A stretch of DNA of 64,000 nt from Leptobrachium leishanense (GCA_009667805.1 CM019063.1:195342954-195406953); one strand, 5' to 3'; positions 34,381-47,781 are shown, counted from the stretch's first letter. The notes: generated by a model not told the origin, from the sequence alone. A program made the numbers and translations.

Positions 34381-34910
34381 TGTCAGGGATCCGTCGTCGG
34401 GTTGCTTGCACTCGCCTACCTGTACGCTGCCTCGGTGTGCCGCGGTGCCATCGCGGTTCGCTTTGTGGGGCCGTGCGTTGCTGTTTTCAGTCTGGTCACC
34501 AATCCTTCTGTTCCCCTAGCGGCACGCACACCGGCTATGGCCTCCTTTTACCTTCTGCCACAGGTGGACGCCCGAGAGTGACATCACTGGCTCGATTGGC
34601 ATGCGGGGCGGGGCTTGTGACCCGGGACTATTTAAAACTCAGCTCTTGCCTGACACAGACGCTGTAGTATAGCGCTCTGTGTATTTAGTGCTATTTCTTT
34701 CCAGCCCAGTCTCCTGGATACTGTCCTCCTGCTTATACCAACGTTCCTGACGATTGCCACTTATCTAACTGCCTCTCGCTGCTACTGACTATTCGTATTA
34801 TCCCTCCTGCAAACGTGGCCGTGTTCTGGGAATATCTTTCACACCAACTATATCGGGGTTCTGCATATTGGGGTCCGCTCTTCCTCTATCCTATCCTGCC
34901 AACCCTAACA
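34381..34910 (+). mobile_element. Solo LTR, 530 bp, 5-bp target duplication CATTA
   Basis: It begins TGTCAGGGATCCG and ends CAACCCTAACA (TG...CA). CATTA lies directly outside both ends (34376-34380 and 34911-34915). A TATTTAAA box at about 34629-34636 sits downstream of GGGGCGGGGCTTG, as in a Pol II promoter. No internal region remains. It inserted into the Harbinger element just 3' of the nuclease relic. Confidence 0.9.
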
Positions 34911-34977
34911 CATTATGCCTGTTCATGGCCACAGCAACAGGTTTCGTATTGTCGACTTATTTTACTAGTGGGCTGGG

Positions 34978-35313
34978 TCAAGTGCCCTGGCAGCTGGGGA
35001 GAATTTGAAATCTGACGACTATCATTTTGTTTGCCATATACATAATTTCATGTTCGTTATGCTTTTGATTATGAATTAAATAATCATATTTGCTTTGGGG
35101 CTTCTGCTCATGATCTGGCCATGTGTCGTACTCAGGAAACACCACTCTGGCAACTTCAGTCCATGCGCTCGCCTTCTTCACCTTGTCTTTATACAGCTCA
35201 CAGGCTGTGTCCCACAATTCGGGGTGCTGACGAACTGCGTTGATCAACCTCTCCACATCCATGTCTGCAGCAGTATCACTGGTACAGTCAGACGTTATGT
35301 AGGCCGCAATCAC
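34978..35313 (-). pseudogene. MADF domain part of Harbinger partner protein
   Basis: Starting probably at the methionine near 35262, MDVERLINAVRQHPELWD, YKDKVKKASAWTEVARVVF and EYDTW match a MADF (Myb/SANT-like in Adf-1) DNA-binding domain. The frame loses similarity after about residue 60 of the domain, where either a splice junction or damage lies. The start is close to the right end of the Harbinger element, and the BESS part lies 1.4 kb downstream. I infer one gene in two exons, or one gene split by rearrangement. Confidence 0.78.
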
Positions 35314-35460
35314 CCTGCGTCTGACGTCCTCTCCCCACGCACACAGGCCGCTACGCGAATGTGACGCACTCTGTGCGTCCGTCCTAGCGGATTGAAGTTC
35401 TTGCCTAACTTACGTCCGTTTGCCGCGTCCGTTGTGTGTCCGCACTTCTGTGTGGACATA

Positions 35461-37069
<1,609 letters not shown>

Positions 37070-37174
37070 TACGTCGTGTGTGGGTCTCTATTGCTCATAA
37101 TTGTATGCTGCCATGGATATCAAAATGTGCGGCAACATGAATGTGAACACTGCGCTCGTCTGACACGAGCCTAA

Positions 37175-37829
37175 ATCAAAAATCAAATAGTAAAAAAAAA
37201 TACTAAACTTAGTAAAGCCTTTAAATTTTTTTTTTTTCAAAATTTTAGCATGTAGCTGTTGAAGATGTGTTAAGTAATGAACTGTCCCCAAACCAGATAG
37301 ATAAATAGATAGATAGATAACATTAGCAGTCCCTGACAATGATGGTGAACAGTGTCAGTAGCTCAGGGCAAGTTGTTTTATTATATCTTTAGACCTACCT
37401 GACCAAACTGACTATGACTAGTTATTTATGTGTGTGTGTGCTACTAGTTATATATACATTTGTTTGTAAATAAGTGTTTCCTGTCATTTATATAATCATT
37501 AGGATTGTGTTGCTGAGAGTATTGCAAGTTATGAATTTAATTGTGCATCAACCAAGTTTAATATGTAAATGTCTGATGATTAATAAACACAGGTTAAGGA
37601 GCACTGGGCTGTCTATACACACAGAACTGTAGGAGAAAAGCCTAATAAATTATGATGTAGTTATAAGGACTATAAGAGTATCAATTAAATGTCATTACTA
37701 TAAACTACACTATAGTATTTCCCTATTCCCTTAACTACATAGTGATCAGAAGGTTTTACCATTGTCTGTCAGACAGTACCCACTGCTGTTTTTACATTTC
37801 TACGGTGTTTGGGATCTGTCACCTCCTTC
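37175..37829. other. Unassigned sequence with short (GATA)n run
   Basis: A GATAGATAAATAGATAGATA run lies at about 37297-37319. Nothing else is recognised. Confidence 0.5.
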
Positions 37830-38258
37830 ACGCTAACACTAGCGTCAGTGTTCGCGCTAGCTTAAAGGAGGTCATAGCGCTGCGGCCACATCGCCTTTGA
37901 ATCTCTAATGGGTTAAAAACCCCATAAGCGCTCGTTAATTAGCGTTTTTTAGTGTGAGTTTACTGTACTTTGCTCTCCCTATACCTACATGGGGAGCGCA
38001 AAGTGCAAGCACAGATTAACTAGCGTTAGGATCACTTGGTCCTAACTAAAATAGTTACCACCAGCTCAGAGGTGTAGGTAACGGATTATGCTGCTGCAGA
38101 ATCTGTTACCTGCAGCTCAAAACCCCCCCAAAAATAAAACACTCACCTCTTATCCCACAGCAAGAATGGCGGCCCGATCTCCTGCTTCTGGCCACCGGGA
38201 GCAGAGGGAGACTGGGGGAAGAAAGTCCCCTGCCTGCCTCCGCGATCACTCTGCCGAC

Positions 38259-39185
38259 CAGTGGCGTAACTAGAAACCTGAGGGCCCCGGTGCAAGAATC
38301 CACAAAGGGCCCCCTCCCCCCCAAAAAAATCTATATTTTTACTTTTTTTTTCATGCAAAATAAAAAAAGATAGCTGACATGGTTATATATTGCCCCCAGG
38401 TCTCATGGGTATATATATATGGCCCCCAGGTCTCATGGGTATATATATGGCCCCAGGTCTCACGGGTATATATATGGCCCCCAGGTCTCATGGGTATATA
38501 TATATATATATATATAGCCCCAGCTCTCATGGGTATATATGGCTCCCAGGTCTCATGGGTATATATATATGGCCCCCAGGTCTCATGGGTATATATATGG
38601 CCCCCAGGTCTCACGGGTATATATATGGCCCCCAGGTCTCATGGGTATATATATATATATATATAGCCCCAGCTCTCATGGGTATATATGGCTCCAGGTC
38701 TCATGGGTATATATATATATATGGCCCCCAGGTCTCATGGGTATATATATGGCCCCAGGTCTCATGGGTATATATATGGCCCCAGGTCTCATGGTATATA
38801 TATGGCCCCCAGGTCTCATGGGTATATATATATGGCCCCAGGTCTCACCTCTGCTGGTCCCAGGGCAGGTTCCGTCGGCATTGTTCTTCTCCTTGGTGAG
38901 CGGCCGGTGGAAGCATGCGTCTTGGCCGCTCGCCGGAAACCACCTGACCAGCGCAGAGGTCTCGCGAGAGGATCTCGTGCGCCGGTCAGGTGGTTCCCAT
39001 CCCACGTGAGCGGCCAAGCTGCATGTCAGTGGCCGCTCGCAGGGAGAGGGACGGCCAGTGCGCGGCTCCCAGATTCCGGTGCTGATTGCCGGAATCTGGC
39101 GGCGGCGCTGGGCCCCCCTCCAGTGGCGGAATGCCAGGGCCCGGTCGCAACTGCGACCGCTGCGACCCTGGTACTTCCGCCACTG
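38259..39185. mobile_element. hAT-type element A2 with minisatellite, perfect 8-bp target duplication
   Basis: The ends are CAGTGGCGTAACTAG and TACTTCCGCCACTG, as in A1. CTGCCGAC lies on both sides (38251-38258 and 39186-39193). Inside are the minisatellite (38375-38850) and the hairpin with CACCTGACCAGCGCA and TGCGCCGGTCAGGTG arms (about 38938-38996). It is non-autonomous. Confidence 0.94.
38375..38850. repeat. Minisatellite inside hAT A2, GGCCCCCAGGTCTCATGGGT unit
   Basis: About 17 units of GCCCCCAGGTCTCATGGGT with a variable (TA)n spacer are present. Some units read GCTCTCATGGG, as in hAT A1. Open frames on both strands (YIYGPQVSWV-type) are repeat translations. Confidence 0.93.
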
Positions 39186-39716
39186 CTGCCGACCACCAGG
39201 ATCTCATGTGAGGCGAGATCCTGACGGTCATGTGGCCCGGCAACACGATCCTCCATGTATAGCTTTGCCCCCCGCATCCACGAGCTTAGCAACTGCTAAG
39301 GGGCAGGCTGCCGGACTCTGAGCCTGCCCCACGATCCGCTGGGGTAACCGGGACACTAAAGGAAAATTAGCAAACGCAAAATTTTCCCCTTAATGTCCCA
39401 GTTTTAGCTCAGGGGACGTGATAGTGCCCTTGCTGTTTAGCTCTAATTTTCCTCTTATTCGTTTATGGAACCCACACATCTTATATACCATTTTTCTCGC
39501 CATTAAATGGACTTTCTAAAGAAACCATTATTTTCGTCATATCCTATAATTTACTATCAAAATATTTATGAACTATAATGAAAAAAATGAAAGAAAAAAC
39601 GTTTTCGAACTCTGACCCCCAATATCTACAACTACCAAAAAAGACCCCAGCTAAATAGTTTCAAAATTTGTCCTGAGTTTAGAAATACCCAGTGTTTACA
39701 TGTTTTTTATTTTTAA

Positions 39717-41456
39717 CCCCTTACTGCTGAACCATTTCACCTCTGTGTGCTGAGCTCATTTTGTGCTCATCACGTTTAACCCTTTCGCTGCTGAGCCATT
39801 TCACGTCTCTGTGCTGAGCTCATTTTTACCGCTTTTGCTCATCATGTTTAAACGCGTTTTGAAGCCACGTTTTATTATACCACCCAGACAAATTATATAT
39901 CGTTCTTTCCGGCAGACTCGGCAGATTCATAATTTATCATTATTATATGTATACGTCATGTCCTGCCTGTATATTATAACAAAAAATCCAATAAAATTTA
40001 AATTTTCAATAATTTACAGCGTGTAAAATTTTTTTTCTCTTTTTATCATGCGAGCATTTGCAACGATATTTTTTGCGCTTGTTAAAAAAATTAGAAATGG
40101 GGACTCGTTACATTTTTTGGGGGGAAATTACGTGCTTTTTAGCAAACGCCCCCCATAGAAAAAATCGGTAGTGCAGCATCATTGTTCACATTATAATTGA
40201 AATGGGAACAATATTGCTGCATTAAATAAACAGTTTTTTTTGTTTTATTATTTAAAAAAAAAATTCTTTTATTTATATTTTTAATTTGTTTTTTTACATT
40301 TAACATGGTCATGTTTGGTATCAAACATTAACCCCTAGCTGCCACCGATCGGGAGATAGGGGGTTCATTGGAACCCCCTATGTCCACCATAGGTGGCAAC
40401 TAGCTGTTATGCGCGATGACGCCAGTCGTCAGGGGGAGATCCTGGAAGCTTGGCCGACATCCAAGATGATGGCCAGCTCTGGGAAGGGACCTCGATACGG
40501 CGCCTATTGGCACCGAATCGCGACCCAGCACCTTTTTGGGCTGCCCCAGCCGATCGGGAGGGAGAGAGGTCCAAAGGACCTCCCCACTCCCCTTCAGGCA
40601 CTTCCCTCTCGGAGGGGTGCCTGCAATAGACTTCATCGCACTAGCGCGATGACGTCTATTGTGCCCGCCGGGGTCCCGGATGCTGGGCTGACATCCGAGA
40701 TGTCAGCCCGCTCCGGGGGGCTGCAGCGATCGGCCGGAATCCTGGCCAATCGCTGCCTCCTGTGCTAGGATGCGCTGAGCGTGTCCTTAGCAGTCAAGTA
40801 GTTAAACGTGAAGTCAAGTTTTATTATATGACACAGAATTTTTTTTTTTAAATAAATACACTTTTATTATTTAGTTATTATTTTTGTTTTTTACACCAAC
40901 CACGGTCATGCACTGGCCTTTCTAATGATAACAAAAAAGACCCCCCTAACTGCCACCGATTGTGAGATACGGGGGTCCAAATGACCCCGCTATCTCCACC
41001 ATAGGGATTTCCATAAGAAATCCCATGGCAGCTAGGGGTTAAATGCCCAACTGTCATCATTGCGCTCATACGCAATGACGTCAGTGGACAGGGGCTTGGC
41101 TGATATCCAACATGTCCGCCACCTCCGTGAGAAGTCTGCGATCCAGCGCTGAATGGTTAAAGAGAGATATCACTCAGGGGTTATAGAGAGGCATCACTGG
41201 AAAGGTCACACTGTGACCTTTCCAGCGATGCTATCTTTTTTTTTATTCCCTGCCGATCAGGAAGAAGAGGGATCCAGAGGACCCCATCCCTTTCAGACAC
41301 TCTCCCGGCTATGCTGCGGAGGCGCCTGAAACTGACCTCATCGCGACAACCGGGGGTGGGAGGGTTAAAGCCCTTGATGTTCCAGGCACATCCTTAGTCA
41401 ACCATTTTCGACCATTTTCGTAGGACCTTCCTGGTATGCTATTGATCCTTAAGGTG
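39717..41456. mobile_element. piggyBac-type MITE (outer), TTAA target duplication
   Basis: The element lies between TTAA sites at 39713-39716 and 41457-41460. It starts CCCCTTACTGCTGAACC. The interior includes CTGTGTGCTGAGCTCATTTT, GTTTTATTATATGACACAG, CACCGATTGTGAGATACGGG and a palindrome around 41205-41225. A younger sibling is inserted at its internal TTAA (39776-39779 and 40802-40805). No coding potential. Confidence 0.75.
39780..40801. mobile_element. piggyBac-type MITE (inner), nested in a sibling
   Basis: It starts CCCTTTCGCTGCTGAGCC and ends CCTTAGCAGTCAAGTAG, whose complement begins CTACTTGACTGCTAAGG, an imperfect inverted repeat. TTAA flanks both sides. The host sequence is continuous across it (CATCACGTTTAA then TTAAACGTGAAGTC). 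Its interior (GCGCGATGACGCCAG, CGATCGGGAGGGAGAGAGGTCC) matches the copy at 45747-46973. Confidence 0.82.
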
Positions 41457-41460
41457 TTAA

Positions 41461-42135
41461 TTGTTCCGGCGCTTAAAAATATGCATAAATTATATCGAAT
41501 TAAAGGTGATAAATGATATAAAATATATATATATGTTTATTATTGCAGAAGCCACTTGCACATCACAGCAAAACCCAACAGATAAGTCCTTATAGTTTGT
41601 AATCCAATCCTTCACCTTTAAAAAACCTTGATCATAGAGAAATATCCAGATTGTTGTCTTTTCAGGGAAGTCCACTTATTTCATCCTCTCCTCCACCTCC
41701 AAAAATAATCTTCTTATATCGTTTACCAAAAAAAATAAAAGGAAATTAAACATAGCATAAAACCTGGGATAAAAATAGTCATATAGACAATTAAATCACA
41801 CTTACACTTTTATGAGCCATATATACAGATCGGCTCAGTTTCATTTGCTTCAGTGCTCTTTTTTCGGCATTATTCCCTCTTTACCCTTCAGGCTGAATCT
41901 TCAGACTGATTTTTTTAGTGCCCCCTCATATATTGGCTCTATTTAAAGGCTTTCAGTGCTCTTAGGGGGGCACCCTTCCCCACCCTGGGACTTTGTCCTG
42001 TGTCCACCAGCAATTATCAACTTAATCCACCAAGAGAAAATATTATTTATTATCTATTATAAAATAAGACCACATAGAATAAATAAAAATACTTACGTGT
42101 CCTATAGTGCCTAAAAAAAGTCTGAAACGCGTTTC
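41461..42135. other. Unassigned AT-rich sequence
   Basis: No gene or element recognised. A GAAACGCGTTTC palindrome lies at about 42122-42134. Confidence 0.4.
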
Positions 42136-42139
42136 ACTG

Positions 42140-42755
42140 TCTTCTAAACAGCTTCTGGAAAACTTCACTGCTGCCGAAGGCTAGGGTCAGACGAACGCAT
42201 TTTTATGTTGTCTGTGAAAAAGTGCGTTCGAACGAATGGACGCATTTTTACACAGAATACGTGATAGCGGTCATACTATGCGCATTTTCGTCCGTGATTT
42301 TGTACGGATCATCAATAAAACACTTGTTGCATCTGGACGTTATGTTGGCCGGACATTAGCAGCGTCTGACGTCTCCTAATCACGCACACACGCCGCTAGC
42401 GGACGCAGCGCATTCTGTACGTCAGTACCTGCGGTTTCACGTTCTCGAAAAAATGCGTTCATTTTCCACTTGCGTTGCGCAGCCGGACTTTTGTGCGACC
42501 GTACTTCGTATATTGGCCGTCATTGCCCGGCATCTGCTGCTAGTGCGGCCGTGATTAAGTGCGCCTGCACGCGCGTTCGCACTGCCTCAGTCTGACCCTA
42601 GCCGAAGATCACCCGTATTTCGCCGGCAATCCCCCAATATGTATCTAATTGCCAGGTTTTGAATAGCCGAATGGCTGCTGAAATTGCACCTTACAGGGAA
42701 ATTCACTGTTCGGTGCAATTTCGGAGCCAGTTCAGCTCTCTTTGAATAACCTCTA
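42140..42755. mobile_element. MITE of the GTTATTCA family, copy 3, split by a Harbinger MITE
   Basis: AACTTCACTGCTGCC on the left continues after the insertion as GATCACCCGTATTTCGCCGG, then GTGCAATTTCGGAGCCAGTTC and CTCTTTGAATAACC. This is collinear with the right half of copy 2 at 28345-28533. The left half is missing or unrecognised. Confidence 0.58.
42179..42603. mobile_element. Harbinger MITE, 425 bp, target duplication GAA
   Basis: GGCTAGGGTCAGACGAACGC to CTGACCCTAGCC is flanked by GAA on both sides (42176-42178 and 42604-42606). It is the cleanest copy of the family in the window and helps define the others. Confidence 0.92.
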
Positions 42756-42852
42756 TAATGATATTATACGTACATTGTTTAGGCTTTTTTGAGCCATTGT
42801 TGCAAGTGGCATCTTTTGTGACTTTATTACATTACATCTCTGATTGTTTTTT

Positions 42853-44982
42853 TTGTTTTTTTTAAATTTAAGATGTTTATTTTTACAAAGAAATAAGGCC
42901 ACAAACCGACCCGTAAAAATTGGCCTCGCAGGGCCATACAGCTCAATCACATAGAAAATTGAAAACATACAATGAAAACCAGCCGCATATCCTCATAAGA
43001 GACACATAAAATATAAATTGGGGGGGAGGGAGGACCTCCGAACATAAGTCCAAAATATCAGAAAACAGGGGGGGGGCACAAATCAGACGGAAAAAATACC
43101 ACCAAATAACAGATAAAGTTACTGCTTGGATGTCCCCAGCCGGGAACATACGGGAGGCATAATATGAGCAAAAAGAAAAAGGGCTGGAAGTCCGCAGAAA
43201 AAAGAGCCATTCGTGTAACATATCCAATAAAGACAAAAAAAAAAATACAGAAACACAAAAAGAGAAGAAACACAAACTGAGAAGGATGCTGAAAGGTAAT
43301 AATGGCCAGTTAGGTCACGCGCAACTCTGCCCTGCTCCGAATACAATCTTAACCCGTGTCTATCATAGGAGATGAAGGGCCGCCGGGCGCAGAACCGGGG
43401 ACCATCGGGGCGGGAAAAAGACCCAAGGAACGCAGTAGGGACCACGCCGCCTCAGGGGACAACACCAGGTGTGACAGATTTTCGTGGTTTATATACATAG
43501 ACCCTGCCACCCCCATCTATATCGAACCCCACAGCTCCTCAAAAACGCAGATATTTCTCGAAATTGCCGCCTAGCAATCAGTGTCACAAAAGGGAGATCA
43601 TTAAATAATGACAGAGATAAATCGTCGAAGACTATCGGGGCTCAGGCTGCAGGGATCGACATCAAACGGCACTTATCAGCTTCCGATCCCGCCACCGCCA
43701 ACACATCTCAAGGAGAGTCCACAGGGGCCGTGGCCGCCTTTCGTAGCCGGATAGCGTTCAGAAAAACAGATCCGTTCGTTATCTCAATCAAAGTAGAAGC
43801 AAATTTATTAATAAATGGCAGTAGGTCGGTGTCAGCAATCCTCTCTGGAATCCCCCGGACACGAACATTCTTCCGACGATGTCGATTTTCAGCTGCCCCC
43901 ACTGCACCCTTGAGCAGCGCAACCTGGGACTGTAGAGACTCCACCTGCGGGGCCAGAAGAGTCTGTGTCGTCCCAGCCTCTTCAACCTGTACTTCCTGAG
44001 ATGTCAGTCGATCATTGACTGTCGTCAGGTCCATGGATAAGGCTGCAAAATCTGCCCCCAACACTGTCTTCATCTCAGCTAGTGCTTCCTCCAACAGGCA
44101 CCGAACATCTTCCCTCGTGAAGGACAGGCGGTCCACGCCCGACCGTCTCCCTGGAGCAGCTGAAAGAGAGTCAGCAGAACTAACACGATCAGTCTGCGCC
44201 CCAAGCCGACGTGCCACTGGAGTCTTCGGGCCGCCGGGGACCACCCCCGACCGACCCACAGTCCCCTGCGTCCGGGGTGACTGCCGAGCAGCCACCGAGG
44301 TCTCTGACCAATATGGGTCGTCGTCTTCTGCAGAGCTCGTCGTGGAAGACAGGTACGTGTGAGGCTCGCCCTGTTGCTTCCACCGGGCCTCACCCATGAC
44401 CTCACGGATGTCCCGCTGTTGGGGGCTTCCCGGCGATAGGGGCTTCTTCCCAGACTTCTTCCCCATTAAAATAACGAGGGACTGATCGCATGCTCCGAGT
44501 GTATTCCCTGCAGGGCTTAAGTCCACCAAAATAGCTACCAGGCTTAGGTCTCCGTAATGGGCCTTGCTCTCCGGGATCACCAAATCCGGGCCAGGCAAAG
44601 TCCACACAAAAAGCCCAAGCAATGCAGCTGATCCGGTCCAGAAGTGCTCCTTTCGTTACTGGTATAAATACCTCTGACCGACAGCCCAGGGGTCTCCACA
44701 AACGGCGGGCGATCAGGTTGCAGAGTCCGTGCAGGGGAACTCGTGGCAAACGTCTGGAAAATGGCCGCCAGTCCTAGGCATCACTTCACCAGCCTCCCAA
44801 CAGCAGCAACGCCGGAAACACCGCAATCCAAATTCTGTGTCGGCGGTTCACAACTGACAGAGCTCCGCAAGCCGGGGATGCAAATTAACAAGGGTATGAT
44901 CCCAAATGTCCTCATATATTAAAAGATCCACTGGAGAGCTCTCCAAAGTGCGACCGCTCCTGCCGGAAGTCAGCTCCGCCCC
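42853..44982 (-). mobile_element. ORF1-only L1/Tx1-type retroelement (HAL1-like), full-length insertion
   Basis: On the minus strand the element starts GGGGCGGAGCTGACTTCCGG. It then carries an ORF1-type gene, about 600 bp of T-rich 3' UTR, an AATAAA signal (about 42885-42892) and a poly(A) tail of two A8 runs. The 16-bp TCTCTGATTGTTTTTT flanks both sides (42837-42852 and 44983-44998). On the minus strand the duplication begins with A residues, as expected for L1-type TTTT/AA target cleavage. No ORF2, endonuclease or RT remnant is found between ORF1 and the tail. The total length of 2.13 kb, with apparently genuine 5' and 3' ends, argues that an ORF2-less RNA was retroposed. Confidence 0.85.
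43489..44466 (-). pseudogene. L1-type ORF1 RNA-binding protein with two in-frame stops
   Basis: The likely start is the ATG at 44466 (MGKKSGKKPLSPGSPQQ). A disordered Ser/Pro-rich N-terminus leads into a coiled coil around LLEEALAEMKTVLGADFAAL and QVESLQSQVALLKGAVGA. The L1 ORF1 RRM follows, starting AENRHRRKNVRVRGIPERI, and the C-terminal domain includes FNDLPFVTLIARRQF and ending RYRWGWQG. The frame is 325 codons but has TGA stops at codon 253 (43708-43710) and at 43642-43644. The first is in a context where CGA would be expected, so CpG decay is likely. ORF1 proteins form trimers that coat LINE RNA. No frameshift is seen. Confidence 0.82.
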
Positions 44983-44998
44983 TCTCTGATTGTTTTTT

Positions 44999-45484
44999 CA
45001 CAGCATTACTTAAATATTCTATGTGGCATATTGGGTTTTAAAGGTTTGGTAATAAAGGTTTGTGTGTTTCAACTTGCCCCAGGCCAAACCTTGCCAGCCA
45101 TCCACTGCACCCACCAGGATCAAAAAATCTGCTTGACATTTTGAAAGATTGCTTAGCAATGACATTCCTTTTCTCCTTTAAAACTGTATATTCATGTATT
45201 CTCTACATGCAAGCGCTGTTATATTGTATACAGCCACTTCTTTGCCATAGTACTTTTCTTTGTCTGCGATTGGTCTCGCCGTTGCCCTCTGCTGTTGATA
45301 TTACAGACAATTGCATAATTGGGCACAGTTTGAAAATCACAAAACACAAAGTTTGTCAAAAAACAATTTTAAGGGGCATTCTCGGCATCTCTCTCTCTCC
45401 TCTGTATTCATTACAATATATAAATAAGTTAAAGTAAGCAAAGACAATTAAATTAGGCTCATCTTTTATATCTTCTAATCAAAT
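44999..45484. other. Unassigned sequence
   Basis: A 125-codon frame (45060-45437) has no recognisable domain. No element seen. Confidence 0.4.
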
Positions 45485-47508
45485 TTATCTTTTGGCCCCC
45501 ACATCGAAAAACTCTCATCTAAACTCTACCCCAAACTAGGTGCCCTGTACAGAAACAAATCCTGCCTGAGCCCCGTGGTAAGAAAGCAGATTGTACAACA
45601 AATGCTTATGCCGTCTATTGAATACGGAGATGTAGTGTATGCAGCTGCCCCGCAAACACACCTCCAGAAACTTACTACATTGTATAACTCATTCTGTCGC
45701 TTTGTGCTACAATGTAACTACATGACCCACCATTGTGACATGTTAACCCTTTCGCTGCTGAGGCTTTTCCCGCCTCTGTGCTGAGGTCATTTTTACCGGT
45801 TTTGCTCATCATGTTTAAACGTGTTTTGAAGGCTTATTTTAGTATATTACCCAGACATATTATATATCGTTCTTTCCGTCAGACTCGGTAGATTCATAAT
45901 ATGTCATTATTATATGTATACGTTATGTCATGTCTGTATATTATAACAAAAAATGCAATAAAATATGTATTTTCGATAATTTACAACGTGTAAAGTGTTT
46001 TTTTTCACATTTTAACATGCGAGCAATTGCGGTTATATTTTGTATGGGGTGCGCTTGTTAAAAAAATTAGAGATGGGGTCTCGTTAAATTTTTTTTTTGG
46101 GAAAATTATGCGATTTTTAACAAACGCACCGCATACAAAAATCGTTAGTGCAGCATCATTGTTCACATTATAAATGAAATGGGAACAATATTGCTGCATT
46201 AACAAACCAAAAAAAATAAAAAAAAAGTGTTTATTTTTTTTACATTTTTTTTTTAAATTATTTTTAATTTTTCTTTTTAATTTTTTTTTTTGACAAAATT
46301 TTTCACAGTAGTGTTTGGTATCGTTGGAACGGCCATGCTCTGGCCGATCCAACCATACCAAACTTTAACCCCTAGCTGCCACGGATCGGGAGATAGGGAG
46401 TTCATTGGAACTCCCTATCTCCACCGTTGGTGGCAGTTAGGGGTTAAGTCCAGGACTGGCATCATCGTGCTACGCACGATGACGCCAGTCCTCAGGGGGA
46501 GTTCCCGGAGGCTTGGCCGACATCCAAGATGTCGGCCAGCTCCGGGAAAGGATCAAGAATCGGCGCTTTTCAGCGCCGATTCGCGATCCAGCTCCCCAGG
46601 GGTTAATGCCAGGCACCATTTGGAAGGGCAGGCTGTGCCCTTCCAATGGTGCCTGGGTTAACCCCCGCAACGCCGCCGATCGGGAGGGAGAGAGGTCCGA
46701 AGGACCTCCCCCCCTCCCTTTCAGGCGCCTCCTCCGCACATGCGGGGGGGGGCCTGAATTAGGTGTCATCGCGCTGCGCGATGACACCTAATTCCGGCGG
46801 CTGCGGTTCCGGATGCCGGGCTGACATCGAGGATGTCAGCCCGCACCGGAGGGGCCAGCGATCGGCCGGAACCCGCCGAACGCTGACCCAATGGGAGGAC
46901 GCGCTGAGCGCGTCCTCCGCATACCAGCAGTAATGCGGAGGACGCGCTGAGAGCGTCCTCCGCATTGAAGTGGTTAAAAGAGCTAAACTGTCCGTCGCTG
47001 GAATCTAGACGCACCCTTCACCTTTCCAACCTGGTGTTTAAGAGCTTTTCTGGGAAGCTACCACCCTGCCTGAATATGCTGCTTCCCCCGGCAGTTCCCT
47101 CATCCTATAACCTCAGATCCAGGACCAGCACCTTACTTGCAATACCGCAATACAAAAAGAAAGTGGCTCGATCCTCATTTTCCTACAGAGCACAGCAAAT
47201 ATGGAATAACCTCCCAGACACCATCAAATCTTCCACCAGTCAAAAGTCCCTTAAGACTTCCCTATTAACATACCTCAATACGGAATGCAGCTGTAAACAT
47301 GTAACATAATGACTTTATTTCCTACATATTTATTTTTCTGTTAATCTGTATATTTGGTTTTGTGTTAATATCTTGCATTTAACTATTTTGTATTTCTGTA
47401 ACCACCCAATGTTCTTGAACCCAGGACATACTTGAAAACGAGAGAAATCTCAATGTATCCTTCCTGGTAAAATCCTTTATAAATAAATAAATAAAATAAA
47501 TAACTGAA
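45485..47508 (+). mobile_element. LINE-B copy 2, split by a piggyBac MITE
   Basis: The left piece (45485-45746) encodes VRKQIVQQMLMPSIEYGDVV and NSFCRFVLQCNYMTHHCDML. The right piece (46974-47508) encodes the same C-terminus as copy 1 (KELNCPSLESRRTLHLSNLV, SFSYRAQQIWNNLPD) and ends in an (ATAA)n tail. Copy 1 at 24960-24980 shows the uninterrupted CATGTTAAAAGAGC site. Confidence 0.88.
45747..46973. mobile_element. piggyBac-type MITE in LINE-B, TTAA target duplication
   Basis: It begins CCCTTTCGCTGCTGAGGC and ends CTCCGCATTGAAGTGG. TTAA is at 45743-45746 and 46974-46977. It contains several hairpins, for example around GGAGATAGGGAGTTC and GGAGGACGCGCTGAG repeats near 46894-46965. No coding potential. 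Confidence 0.87.
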
Positions 47509-47781
47509 AATCTTCTGAATTTGCAAGTTGATGCCAAAGCCACAATAAGTCTTTGTGAGACCCTGGGCGTGTGCATAAAATATTCAGTTTGGCATAATGC
47601 AAATATTCCTTTCATTGATTTGGATGAATGGAATAGTTGCATGTGCTGCTGGCGGTTTTCCTATGGATTGCCCTGTAACTCCTTTCTTGATTTTATGAAC
47701 TGAGCTACACCTGCAACCATAGTTCCTGCTTTGTAACTGAAAAATGTGTTGAAGCAAGTTGCAGAAGAACAGAAACTTACA
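47509..47781. other. Unassigned sequence
   Basis: Nothing recognised. Confidence 0.4.

Larger units (their letters stand above)
37830..39415. mobile_element. MITE of the GGGCTCTATTACA group, copy 4, split by a hAT
   Basis: It shares CTTTGCTCTCCCTAT, GGGGAGCGCAAAGTG, AAAACACTCACCTCTTATCC and GGGGGAAGAAAGTCCCC with copies 1 and 3. The sequence resumes at 39186 (CTGCCGACCACCAGGATCTC) after the hAT insertion. The outer ends are diverged, and the right side reads GTGATAGTGCCC near 39428. Confidence 0.68.

Noticed and set aside
40400..40768. Overlapping frames of 78-119 codons within the inner piggyBac MITE
   Set aside because: The GC-rich palindromic MITE interior is open on both strands; no transposase motif is present.
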